A DNA stretch of 64,000 nt, taken from contig JADJQY010000008.1 in NCBI GenBank assembly GCA_016712505.1, forward strand, positions 496,001 to 560,000, written 5' to 3'. The notes under the pieces are model-generated. The model was not told where the DNA came from and did not search any database. It saw only the letters and a list, made by a program, of their open reading frames with translations. The translations under genes and the position numbers were made by a program. Positions 56,383 through 64,000 of this stretch are shown here, one piece after another (within the stretch, counting starts at the first letter, position 1; every line of letters starts with the position of its first letter). This DNA is from Candidatus Eiseniibacteriota bacterium. Its GTDB lineage: Bacteria; Eisenbacteria; RBG-16-71-46; CAIMUX01.

Positions 56383-59055
56383 TCACGCCGCTTTGCGATC
56401 GCTGACCTCGCCGGGGGGAACTTCCGGCGACTCGAGGTCGTTCTGCTCCGGGCGGAGGTACTCCGCCGCGTAGCGCAGGTGCAGTCGCTCACGTACGAAC
56501 AGGTCGAGCAGATCGGGGTCGATCTCGCCCCGACCCGCCATGCCGCGGAGGATGCCGATCGCCTGGCTGAGGGGCATCGCCGCCTTGTAGGGGCGATCAG
56601 CCGCCGTGAGCGCCTCGAAGATGTCGGCCAGCCCGATGATCCGCGCGCGGAGCGGGAGGTGTTCCGCGGTCAACCCCTCCGGGTACCCGGTGCCGTTCAG
56701 CTTCTCGTGGTGCGCCCCGGCGAGGAACGGGACGTTGGCCAGGTTCTTCGGGTAGGGGAGCATCTCGAGCATGCGAATGGTCGCGACGACGTGGGAGTTG
56801 ATGATCTCCCGCTCGGTGGCGTTGAGCGTACCGCGCGAGATGCAGAGATTCTCGATCTCCTCGCCGGTCAGGAGCGGTTGCGGTGGGCCGTCCGTGCGGC
56901 TCATTCGATATCGCTCCGCGATGGCGCGCACCCGCGCCTGGGACTCCGGGGGCATGTACTCCCCGCCGAGATTGACCTGGCGGAGGAAGGCGAGGTCCTG
57001 CTCCAGTTGGTCGCACCAGGTGTCATGCTCGGTCCGGAGTTCGCCGACTCGCTCCGGGGTCGCGATCTCGGCCCCCTCCAGTCTGGCCATGGCGGCCACG
57101 CGACTCAACATCACCGCCTCCCGCTCGGCGCGCACCAGAGCGCAGCGGGTGGCGATCAGCTCGATCCGGTCGAAGATTGTCTCCAGTTTGGTCGCCTTGT
57201 CGACCACGTGCACCGGAGTGGTGACCTTGCCGCAGTCGTGCAGCAGGGCGGCGATCTTGAGCTCGTACATCTCCTCGTCGGAGAGGGAGAACCCGGCCAG
57301 AGGACCACTCCGCGTCGCGCAGGCCGCCTCGGCCAGCATCATGGTCAGAATCGGCACCCGTTGGCAGTGGGCGCCGGTGTAGGGTGACTTCTCGTCGATC
57401 GCGGTGGCGATCAGGTTGGTCAGCCCCTCGAACATCGATTTGAAACTCTCGAGCAGCCGGCTCTTGTTCAGCGCCACTGCGGCCTGGGAGGCGAGAGACG
57501 CGGCCGCATCCCGGTCCGAGTGGGTGAACCCCGCATCCCCGCCCTCGGAGCGGCTGACCGGGTTGATCAACTGCAGCACGCCGATCGTCTCGAGTTCGTG
57601 ATCGCGGAGTGGAACGGTCAGCCACGCGCGCGGTTCATAGCTCAACCGTGCGCGCAAGTGCTCCAGTCCGTCGGCCAGATCCTCGTTCCGTCCAGTCCCG
57701 GCGCGATGCGTGATTCCCGCATCGGCCAGGTCGGCGGCCTCGGTCAGTGAGAGCGTCGGAAACGGTGCGGGGGAGGCCGGAGAGAAGACCTCGTGCATCC
57801 CCCGCGAAGCGACGGTCAACACCGAGAGGAGCAGGCGATCGTCCGCACCCTTGACGTAGATCGCCACGCCATCGACCTGGACGATCCGTTGCGCCCCCTT
57901 GGCGACCATCTCGAGCAGTCGCGGGACATCCTGCTGCGCGGTGAGCGAGATCCCCACTTCGTTGCTCGCTCGCATGACCGCGAAGGAGTGCTGGAGACTC
58001 GCCGCCATGTGGTTCCAGGCCGCGCCCAGGTCGGCGAACTCGTCCCGGGTGCGAATCGTCACTCGGTGCTCGAGCTTCCCCTCGGCCATGGCGTCGGCTG
58101 CCTCGCGCAGGGACTCGATCGGGACCAACTGCCGACGAATCTGAACCAGGCTGACGAGCAGGATCGAGAACAGGGTGAGGGCCACCGCCAGGGCGAACGA
58201 TCGAGAGAAGCGGCGGAGCGGCAGGTAGATGTCGGCCTTGGGCTGACTCTGCACGATCACCCACTCCGCCCCGAAGGTCCCGCGGAGAAAAAGGGTCCAG
58301 TACCCGGCGAGGTACGAGCCCTGGCTGCTCGACCAGTCGAACCGGCCATTGGCCGGAGTGAGCGCGCGCTGGGCGATCAGCCCCTCGAACAGCTTCCGCG
58401 CGGGGTCGGTGGAGAAGATCACCCGTCCCGAGGACTCCACCACCGCGGTCTCGAGTCCGGCCAGCCGGATGTCGTCGCTGTTCCACAGCACCTGGGGGCG
58501 AACCGTGCCCACGAGGGTCGCGCCGTCCAGATGTGGCAGCGGTACTGCGATCAGCACGTCGGCGTAGGTGTCGGTGCGAGGGCGCGTGAGGAGAAGCCGT
58601 GGTTGTCCGGCCAGATGCCCCCGCTGTTCCACGCTCAGGGTCAGGCCGGGGTCGACCCGGCCGTGGTGCAGGCGGGCCACACCCGCGGCATCGAGCAGGG
58701 TGTAGCCGACGAAGCGTTCCTCGAATCGCGTCGGCAGGGCGCCTAGAGCCTGGGTGAACGCGCCCGGTTCGAACGACGTACTCTGTTCCGCGAGCAGGTT
58801 GAGGTCATGCTCGAGGTACTTGAGATCCTCGATCAGCGACATGCCGCTTCCCTTGGCGATCGCGTGCATCCGCCGGTCTGCCTGCTGGCTCAATTCGGAG
58901 CGAAACTCGCGGTAGGTGAGCCAGGACATCGAGACCAGCGGCACCAGGGCGCAGAGTACGAAAAGGGAGAAGACACGCCGGGCCACTCGACTGCGCAGGA
59001 AGCCGCCATCCAGAGCCGGGCCGCCGGAGATGCGGCCGAACCACGGGAGCCACAT
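56383..59055 (-). CDS. Membrane HAMP-GAF-HD-GYP receptor with a large insertion
   Basis: HD-GYP domains usually hydrolyse c-di-GMP. The 890-residue protein has membrane segments at about residues 28-48 and 285-307 bounding a periplasmic sensor (dCache-like), a HAMP domain (~308-365), a GAF domain (~370-550) and a C-terminal HD-GYP. The HD pair is H606-D607 in ALLHDCGKVTTPVHVVDK. The second landmark is HHEKLNGTGYPEGL (G790-Y791-P792), where the usual HHExxDGxGYP Asp is Asn. About 180 residues separate them against ~65 normally, so roughly 115 residues are inserted. Its ATG shares a base with the pseudopilin stop. Confidence 0.9.
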   Translation of the reverse strand: MWLPWFGRISGGPALDGGFLRSRVARRVFSLFVLCALVPLVSMSWLTYREFRSELSQQADRRMHAIAKGSGMSLIEDLKYLEHDLNLLAEQSTSFEPGAFTQALGALPTRFEERFVGYTLLDAAGVARLHHGRVDPGLTLSVEQRGHLAGQPRLLLTRPRTDTYADVLIAVPLPHLDGATLVGTVRPQVLWNSDDIRLAGLETAVVESSGRVIFSTDPARKLFEGLIAQRALTPANGRFDWSSSQGSYLAGYWTLFLRGTFGAEWVIVQSQPKADIYLPLRRFSRSFALAVALTLFSILLVSLVQIRRQLVPIESLREAADAMAEGKLEHRVTIRTRDEFADLGAAWNHMAASLQHSFAVMRASNEVGISLTAQQDVPRLLEMVAKGAQRIVQVDGVAIYVKGADDRLLLSVLTVASRGMHEVFSPASPAPFPTLSLTEAADLADAGITHRAGTGRNEDLADGLEHLRARLSYEPRAWLTVPLRDHELETIGVLQLINPVSRSEGGDAGFTHSDRDAAASLASQAAVALNKSRLLESFKSMFEGLTNLIATAIDEKSPYTGAHCQRVPILTMMLAEAACATRSGPLAGFSLSDEEMYELKIAALLHDCGKVTTPVHVVDKATKLETIFDRIELIATRCALVRAEREAVMLSRVAAMARLEGAEIATPERVGELRTEHDTWCDQLEQDLAFLRQVNLGGEYMPPESQARVRAIAERYRMSRTDGPPQPLLTGEEIENLCISRGTLNATEREIINSHVVATIRMLEMLPYPKNLANVPFLAGAHHEKLNGTGYPEGLTAEHLPLRARIIGLADIFEALTAADRPYKAAMPLSQAIGILRGMAGRGEIDPDLLDLFVRERLHLRYAAEYLRPEQNDLESPEVPPGEVSDRKAA

Positions 59056-59555
59056 CAGTAGTCTTCAGCCACACCGATGTAGGCGCCGTCGTTGGCCCGC
59101 ACGATGTCGTCGCGGCTCCGCGCGGCGGTCAGCGGCTTGGCCGTCCGGCCATCGGGGCCGCAACTGAACAGGTCGTAGTCGGTGTTGATCGGGTGGAGAT
59201 TCCGGTCCTTGCGACAGTCGTGCTCCGCATCCGGATTCCCCTGGATCGGGAGATACTGATAAGGGTTCCCCCACGGATCGAGAGGCTCGTCGTACCCGAC
59301 TTCGGCCAGCGACTCCGGCATGGTCCGTTCGACGACGTAGTAGTCCTCGATGTCGCTCGACATCTCCTGGATGTCGCCGATCACCTCGACCACGCGCGCG
59401 CGCTCCAGTGAGCTCTGATAGGCGATGACCCCCATGGTGGCGAGCACGGCGAAGACCGCCATGGCCAGCGAGAGTTCGATCAAGGTGAGCCCGGATCTGT
59501 CGGCCAAGCTGCCGCCCTGCGGGTGGGCCTGCTTTGAATCGTTCGGACGTCCCAC
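59055..59555 (-). CDS. Type IV/type II pseudopilin-like protein
   Basis: The 166-residue protein has a prepilin leader: 22 residues ending in G22, then LTLIELSLAMAVFAVLATMG, with Glu at +5 of the mature form. The soluble part resembles GspG/PilE-type pseudopilins, with EVIGDIQEMSSDIEDYYVVE, then GYDEPLDPWGNPYQYLPIQG and an aspartate-rich loop. GTG at 59555 follows GAGGAG. It lies between a HAMP protein and an HD-GYP receptor with 1-5 nt spacing. No other pilus gene is in the window, so it may belong to a secretion or sensing system assembled elsewhere. Confidence 0.88.
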   Translation of the reverse strand: MGRPNDSKQAHPQGGSLADRSGLTLIELSLAMAVFAVLATMGVIAYQSSLERARVVEVIGDIQEMSSDIEDYYVVERTMPESLAEVGYDEPLDPWGNPYQYLPIQGNPDAEHDCRKDRNLHPINTDYDLFSCGPDGRTAKPLTAARSRDDIVRANDGAYIGVAEDY

Positions 59556-59560
59556 CCCGC

Positions 59561-60211
59561 CTACTCCTCGACCTCGCGCGTCAGCGCGGTTAGCGCCCGG
59601 CGCAACTCGGCGCGCCGCGCGGTCAACGCATCGATCGCCGCGAGGAGTGCCGGGTCCCCGGTCTGGGTTCGGGCCGCTCCCAAGCGATCGATCGCGTTCT
59701 CCAGCGAGCCGGCCAGGGTCAGATCGGACAGTCGGCGCGCCTCCAGCTCCGCCAGCACCAGATTCACCTCATCGACGTCCGCCTGGAGGAAGTCGCCCGC
59801 GCGCAGATGGATCGGAGTCGGGATCCGTCCCTCGCGCAGACTGCGCATCACCCGGCGCATGCGATGGAGCGGGCCGGCGATCCGATGGGACACCATGACG
59901 CCGTGGAGCAGGATCGCGACGAGCGCGAGCACCGAGGATGCCCAGAAGGTGTTGTGTAGGTTCAGAAAATAGTCCGCGGCCCGAACGGTTGCGGGCGAGG
60001 TGAGAGGACCACTCAGCAACTGGATCACGAGCGGAAGAAAGAGCCCGATCGACAGCACCGTGCCGAAGAAGAGCACCTGTCCGAACGAGACGGCCAGCAG
60101 CTGGAACTGGAGCCCGGGGTCCACGATGAAGCGCCGACGACGCAGGAACCGGGACCAGGCGCTGAGCCGCTCCCTGGGCGGGGCGGCGGCAGTCGACTCC
60201 TTGGCAAGCAT
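59561..60211 (-). CDS. Short HAMP-domain membrane protein
   Basis: The 216-residue product has two membrane segments (about residues 36-66 and 88-107) and a HAMP domain right after the second (SHRIAGPLHRMRRVMRSLRE), followed by helical sequence ending REVEE. There is no kinase, cyclase or methyl-accepting domain, so it is a HAMP-only protein. ATG at 60211 follows GGGGAGGATTTGC; a GTG at 60247 is in frame but lacks such a site. It is the first gene of a three-gene operon with a pseudopilin and an HD-GYP receptor. Confidence 0.82.
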   Translation of the reverse strand: MLAKESTAAAPPRERLSAWSRFLRRRRFIVDPGLQFQLLAVSFGQVLFFGTVLSIGLFLPLVIQLLSGPLTSPATVRAADYFLNLHNTFWASSVLALVAILLHGVMVSHRIAGPLHRMRRVMRSLREGRIPTPIHLRAGDFLQADVDEVNLVLAELEARRLSDLTLAGSLENAIDRLGAARTQTGDPALLAAIDALTARRAELRRALTALTREVEE

Positions 60212-60353
60212 GCAAATCCTCCCCGCAAACGCGGATTCATTCACCACAAGCTATCGAGCGTTCTCCGCTGTTTCTCGAACCTGGAGTGAGGTTCTGATTC
60301 GGGGCCTGGGGAACCAAGTCGCGTTCCCTCCAACGTCATCGTGTTCCGTGGGT

Positions 60354-60359
60354 TATGAT
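60354..60359 (+). promoter_or_regulatory. Promoter -10 box at birA (leaderless candidate)
   Basis: TATGAT ends 6 nt before the birA ATG at 60366. There is no Shine-Dalgarno site in CCCGGG and no clear -35 box. It is the third gene in the window with this layout. Confidence 0.4.
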
Positions 60360-60365
60360 CCCGGG

Positions 60366-61130
60366 ATGAAGAACCTTCTGAACCTCCCGGAGGCTCCCCG
60401 GGCCAGCGTCGGCTCGACTCAGGACGAACTGCGTCTTCTGGCTCAGGCCGGGGCGCCCGAGGGAACGGTCGTCTGGGCCGCAGAACAGACCGCAGGGCGG
60501 GGCCGCGGCGCACACTCCTGGCACTCCGCCCCTGGACTCGGGCTCTGGGTCAGTCTGCTGCTGCGGCCGCGCGTCGAGGTCCGGCGCTGGCCCGGATTGA
60601 CCCCCCTCTTCGCCGTCGCCGCCTCCTGGGCGATCGAGTCGGTGGCTCCGACCGGTTGGCGGGCGGCGATCAAGTGGCCGAACGACCTGTTCGGGAGCCG
60701 TGGCAAGCTCGGGGGGATCCTGGCCGAGACCGCCGCGGGCGGCCTGATCATCGGGTTCGGCCTCGATGTGGCGCACGAGGAGAACGACTTTCCGGTCGAG
60801 CTGCGCGGTACCGCCAGTTCGCTCCGCCTGGAGGGTTTCGCCCCGCTACCCACCCCGGCCGAACTGGCCGACCGACTCAACCAGCATTTGACCGTCGCCT
60901 ACGAACGCTACCAGAATGGCGATCGTGCCTTTCTCGCCTCCGAGCTCAGGTCACGATTCTTCCTGCATCGGAAGCAGGTTCGGCTGCTCCCGACGGAAGG
61001 GAGCGAACCGCTGGAAGGCGTCGCGTGCGACGTCGGAGAGCAGGGCGAGTTGATCCTCGAGACGCCAAGCGGGCTCCAATCAGTCTGGGCCGGCGAGGTA
61101 ATCGGGTGGGAAGCGAAGGAGACCGACTGA
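60366..61130 (+). CDS. birA: Biotin--[acetyl-CoA-carboxylase] ligase, enzyme-only form
   Basis: BirA attaches biotin to the carboxylase carrier protein. The 254-residue protein has the catalytic domain (GSTQDELRLLA, AEQTAGRGRGAHSWHS, GLGLWVSLLLRP, IKWPNDLFGSRGKLGGILAE) and a C-terminal beta-barrel (EGVACDVGEQGELILET). It lacks the N-terminal winged helix of group II BirA, so it should not act as a repressor. The ligase signature reads GRGRGAHSW, a small departure from GRGRRGR. nrdR starts 3 nt after the stop. Confidence 0.93.
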   Translation: MKNLLNLPEAPRASVGSTQDELRLLAQAGAPEGTVVWAAEQTAGRGRGAHSWHSAPGLGLWVSLLLRPRVEVRRWPGLTPLFAVAASWAIESVAPTGWRAAIKWPNDLFGSRGKLGGILAETAAGGLIIGFGLDVAHEENDFPVELRGTASSLRLEGFAPLPTPAELADRLNQHLTVAYERYQNGDRAFLASELRSRFFLHRKQVRLLPTEGSEPLEGVACDVGEQGELILETPSGLQSVWAGEVIGWEAKETD

Positions 61131-61133
61131 GTC

Positions 61134-61619
61134 ATGCGTTGTCCCCGTTGCGGACATGACGAGGATCGCGTGCTCGAGACGCGCGTCGTCCAGGACGGCG
61201 AAGCGATTCGCCGCCGGCGCGAGTGTGCCTCCTGTTCGCACCGCTTCACCACCAAGGAGTATGTCGAGGGGGGTCTCTTCCAGGTGGTCAAGAAGGATGG
61301 TCGCCGGGAGCCGTTTCAGCGCGACAAGCTGATCGCCGGGCTGGCCCGCGCCTGCGAGAAGCGCCCCATTCCGCGCGCCGTGATCGAGGAGACCGCCGAC
61401 CGGATCGAGGCGGAGCTCGCCCGCACCGGGAAGGCCGAAGTTGCCAGCGTGGAAGTCGGTCAGCGGGTGCTCGAGGCGCTCCGCGCGATGGACAAGGTCG
61501 CCTACGTCCGCTTCGCCTCGGTCTATCTCAACTTCAACGACATCCGCCAGTTCCTCGAGACGATCGAGGAGTTGCCGCCGCCGGTTCCTCCCCGCGGGGA
61601 GGCCGGAATCAGTGATTAG
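61134..61619 (+). CDS. nrdR: Transcriptional repressor NrdR
   Basis: NrdR represses ribonucleotide-reductase genes when dATP is plentiful. The 161-residue protein has the zinc ribbon (C3, C6, C31, C34: MRCPRCGH and ECASCSHRF) and an ATP-cone (VVKKDGRREPFQRDKLIAGL, then VASVEVGQRVLEALRAMDKV). Length is normal. No ribonucleotide-reductase gene or obvious NrdR box is in the window. It sits between birA and ftsY, probably on one transcript. Confidence 0.97.
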   Translation: MRCPRCGHDEDRVLETRVVQDGEAIRRRRECASCSHRFTTKEYVEGGLFQVVKKDGRREPFQRDKLIAGLARACEKRPIPRAVIEETADRIEAELARTGKAEVASVEVGQRVLEALRAMDKVAYVRFASVYLNFNDIRQFLETIEELPPPVPPRGEAGISD

Positions 61620-61652
61620 CAATCCCGCAACGATCGAAGGAATGGAGTTCGC

Positions 61653-62615
61653 GTGATCAAGTCGTTCTTCAAGAAGGTGGTCGACGGATTCAAGAAGACC
61701 CGCGAGGTCGTGGCCGAGCAGGTGCAGCAGGTGCTGCGGGTCGGCAAGAAGATCGACCCCGAGATGTACGACGATCTCGAGGCGGTGCTGCTCCGCGGGG
61801 ACGTCGGTCCCGCGACCACACTCCACTTGCTCGATCGCTTGAAGGATCGGGTGCGGCGCGACGGACTGGAGGAGGCGCATGAGCTACGCGCCGTGCTGCG
61901 CGAGGAGTGCGAGACGATCTTGCGCGAAGGGGTCGGAGCGCTCCCGACCGAGCCGCGTCCGGGCGAGCCGCGGGTCGTGCTGGTCATCGGGGTCAACGGC
62001 GTGGGCAAGACGACGTCCTTGGCCAAGCTGGCCCGGCGGGCGCAGCAGGAGGGGAAGACCCCGCTCATCGTCGCCTCCGACACCTTCCGCGCCGCCGCAT
62101 CGGAGCAGCTCGAGGTCTGGGCCAATCGTCTCGATGTCCAGCTCGTTCGCAGTCAGTCCGGGGCCGATCCGAGTGCCGTGGCCTTCGACGGCGTGCAGGC
62201 CGGGGTTTCGCGCGGGGTCGGTCTCGTCCTGGTCGATACGGCCGGCCGTCTCCAGACGAAGGGGAACCTGATGGAGGAGCTGAAGAAGATCCATAGGGTG
62301 ATCGCCAAGGCGCTCCCCGGCGCGCCGCACGAGACGATCCTGGTGCTCGACGCCACCATCGGACAGAACGCGATTTCGCAGGCGCGCCTCTTCAGCGAGG
62401 CGGTCCCGATCACCGGCCTCCTCCTGGCCAAGCTCGACGGCACGAGCAAGGGAGGCGTGGTGCTCAACATCGCGCACGAGCTCCGGATCCCCGTGCGCTT
62501 CGCCGGGGTGGGGGAGGCGGCTGACGACCTGATCGATTTCGATCCCGCGACCTTCGCCGCGGCCCTGGTCGGCGACGGCGCCTTCGTGGAGGAGGCGGTG
62601 CGGGAAGAGGTGTAG
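61653..62615 (+). CDS. ftsY: Signal recognition particle receptor FtsY
   Basis: FtsY is the membrane docking GTPase for SRP-bound ribosomes. The 320-residue protein begins with a short amphipathic stretch (MIKSFFKKVVDGFKKTREVV) instead of the long acidic A domain of E. coli FtsY. The NG domain is complete: G1 GVNGVGKT (113-120), DTFRAAASEQLEVWANR, LVDTAGRL and LLAKLDGTSKGGVVLNI. GTG at 61653 is the start. An 8-bp GC-rich hairpin follows the stop. Confidence 0.97.
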   Translation: MIKSFFKKVVDGFKKTREVVAEQVQQVLRVGKKIDPEMYDDLEAVLLRGDVGPATTLHLLDRLKDRVRRDGLEEAHELRAVLREECETILREGVGALPTEPRPGEPRVVLVIGVNGVGKTTSLAKLARRAQQEGKTPLIVASDTFRAAASEQLEVWANRLDVQLVRSQSGADPSAVAFDGVQAGVSRGVGLVLVDTAGRLQTKGNLMEELKKIHRVIAKALPGAPHETILVLDATIGQNAISQARLFSEAVPITGLLLAKLDGTSKGGVVLNIAHELRIPVRFAGVGEAADDLIDFDPATFAAALVGDGAFVEEAVREEV

Positions 62616-62618
62616 CCG

Positions 62619-62647
62619 GCCGCCCGGGGCTCCTGGTTGCGGGCGGC
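62619..62647 (+). terminator. Hairpin after ftsY, T-run missing
   Basis: GCCGCCCG (62619-62626) and CGGGCGGC (62640-62647) are perfect 8-bp complements with a 13-nt loop, directly after the ftsY stop. No T-run follows, so termination would be weak or Rho-assisted. A promoter-like box lies 10 nt downstream. Confidence 0.45.
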
Positions 62648-62656
62648 GACCGTCCC

Positions 62657-62665
62657 TGCTATCCT
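62657..62665 (+). promoter_or_regulatory. Extended -10 promoter for the LVIVD-repeat gene
   Basis: TGCTATCCT (TATCCT at 62660-62665) is identical to the box before uvrB. The predicted start leaves a leader of about 31 nt containing the CGGAGGA ribosome site for the ATG at 62703. Confidence 0.5.
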
Positions 62666-62702
62666 CTTCATCGCCCCCCGCAACCTGATCGGAGGACCCA
62701 GG

Positions 62703-64000
62703 ATGCGTACGGTCAACCCTGAGCCTTGCCTCTTCTTCCTCGCCAGATCCGCGCTATGCGCTCTTCTCGCGATCCTGCCCCTGACCGCGAGGCGAACTTC
62801 GGCGCAGTGCGTTGACTATCGCACCCGGCTGCACCGGGTGGGTTACTGCGAAGCGCCGAACGACGCGAACGACCTGACTATCCGCGGAACCTACGCGTAC
62901 GGGGCGCACGGCAATAGCGGCATTGGCATCTACTCGATCGCCGATCCCGCCAACCCGACCCTTCTTGGCACCGTGGATACGCCTGGGTATGCCAGGCGAC
63001 TTTCCCTGGTCGGGAGTCACCTGTTCGTCGCTGATGCGTCGGGAGTAGCGGTCCTGAGCCTCGCGAACCCGGTCTCGCCGGCACTGGTCGCGAGTGTCGC
63101 GCTGCCGCTTGAGCCTCCGTACTTCGATCTGGCAGCAGTGGGCGACTATGTCTACGTTCTATCGATCGGAGGGCTGATCACCCTTCACGTCAGCAATCCC
63201 GCTAACCCCGTGGTGGTCTCGACCTACGCCGACATCGACGGTTCGCTCGTCGGGATTACGGACTACGGCGCCTATCTCTTCATCGGCGATGAAAACATCC
63301 TCACGGAAGACCACGATCTCCATGTATTCAGTCTCGCCAATCCGGCTGAGCCGGCTCTCGCGGCAAGCGTGGAGAGTTTTCTGAGCTCCTGGTCAGCCTT
63401 GTGGCGCATGGATGCCGCCGACGGTCGGCTCCTCATCAACTACGGCCAGGCTGGCACGACGGTCGTCGGCATCGCCGATCCGCTCCACCCGGTGCCGAGC
63501 AACCGGGGCACGGGATCTGACGCCTGCGTGGCGATCCGCGGAAACACCGCGTTTCTCGGCGGATGGGGCCTCACCAGCGCGAGGTTCTCGCCAAGCAATG
63601 CGCCGAAACCCGACGGCTCGCTCAAGACGCTGTACCAGACGGGAGGAATGGCGATCGGAAGCGGGTTCGCCTACTGCCTGGAAGGCAGGTATCAGTCTCC
63701 GACCGGGGCGTTCGAGGTGTTCGATATCAGCGATCCTCTCGGGATCAAACCTCTGGGCAACCTCGAGCTGGCGGGAACCACGACCGGGATTGCGCTCTCA
63801 GGATCTCATGCCTTCCTTGCGAGTGGGGGGATGGGACTCAGGGTCACGGACATCACCGACCCGGGTGAGCCGGTACTGGTCACGACTCTCGAGACACCTG
63901 GATACCTCTATGACGTGGAAAGCGCCGGAAACTACCTCGTCGGTTCCGAAGGAGAGAGCGGGGTCCGGATCTTCGACCTGTCGAATCCCGCGGCGCCGGC
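62703..64000 (+). CDS. Secreted LVIVD-repeat propeller protein, 3' end outside the window
   Basis: The frame is open from the ATG at 62703 to the last base, so at least 432 codons. A signal peptide is visible (LARSALCALLAILPLTARRT, cut near SAQ). The rest consists of ~40-residue blade repeats of the LVIVD type: GIGIYSIADPANPTLLGTVD, GVAVLSLANPVSPALVASVA, LITLHVSNPANPVVVSTYAD and GLRVTDITDPGEPVLVTTLE. Each blade has a VxDxSxPxxP-like turn. Such proteins are cell-surface or secreted and of unknown function. A C-terminal sorting module like that at 50465 would be expected, but it lies beyond the window. Confidence 0.85.
   Translation, partial: MRTVNPEPCLFFLARSALCALLAILPLTARRTSAQCVDYRTRLHRVGYCEAPNDANDLTIRGTYAYGAHGNSGIGIYSIADPANPTLLGTVDTPGYARRLSLVGSHLFVADASGVAVLSLANPVSPALVASVALPLEPPYFDLAAVGDYVYVLSIGGLITLHVSNPANPVVVSTYADIDGSLVGITDYGAYLFIGDENILTEDHDLHVFSLANPAEPALAASVESFLSSWSALWRMDAADGRLLINYGQAGTTVVGIADPLHPVPSNRGTGSDACVAIRGNTAFLGGWGLTSARFSPSNAPKPDGSLKTLYQTGGMAIGSGFAYCLEGRYQSPTGAFEVFDISDPLGIKPLGNLELAGTTTGIALSGSHAFLASGGMGLRVTDITDPGEPVLVTTLETPGYLYDVESAGNYLVGSEGESGVRIFDLSNPAAP

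Overview
The window is about 64 kb of dense, very GC-rich bacterial DNA with short gaps, frequent GTG starts, many overlapping stop/start pairs and canonical Shine-Dalgarno sites. The envelope looks Gram-negative: a flagellum with an export gate, a Wzi-type outer-membrane protein, a lipoprotein ABC receptor, a pseudopilin, and secreted proteins, one of which ends in a FlgD-Ig/T9SS-like sorting module. Cys-rich GACC repeats, LVIVD propellers and that sorting module together resemble uncultured FCB-type lineages such as Candidatus Eisenbacteria. This assignment is inference from remembered protein styles and was not tested.

Positions 1-17708 are a flagellar export/hook cluster on the + strand: fliK, flgD, a TIGR02530-type flagellar-operon protein, flgE, fliL, fliM, fliN, fliO, fliP, fliQ, fliR, flhB, flhA, flhF, flhG, a small membrane protein and fliA. 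It covers hook length control, the hook, the C-ring, the export gate, flagellar number/placement and the flagellar sigma factor. Positions 17740-23634 continue on the same strand with two uncharacterised proteins, an HDOD protein, a GAF-GGDEF diguanylate cyclase and a REC-GAF-histidine kinase, a plausible motility/lifestyle control block. Positions 23820-27912 hold three envelope-polysaccharide genes (polyprenyl-phosphate sugar transferase, Gfo/Idh/MocA oxidoreductase, Wzi-like protein).

Positions 28031-44245 are mixed: valS and a DUF4139 protein, a secreted GACC-repeat protein with its own consensus promoter and a long structured leader, a TMTC-like membrane/TPR protein that may be leaderless, an AmpG-like MFS protein, a HupE/UreJ-like protein translationally coupled to a TPR-CHAT protease, uvrB and nadC. 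At 44299-47352 a GH92 alpha-mannosidase lies on the minus strand, divergent from a 988-residue secreted propeller protein. Positions 50517-52410 (minus) are an ArsR-DinB fusion plus a helical-repeat protein behind a palindromic operator, divergent from a xylose-type ABC importer (xylFGH-like, 52598-56351). Positions 56383-60211 (minus) are a HAMP protein, a pseudopilin and an HD-GYP receptor in one tight operon. The window closes with birA, nrdR, ftsY and a truncated LVIVD-repeat secreted protein.

I see no tRNA, rRNA, CRISPR array, insertion sequence or integrase. The least explained items are the structured leader at about 32226-32466, the HupE-CHAT pair, the ArsR-DinB operon and the HAMP-pseudopilin-HD-GYP operon.
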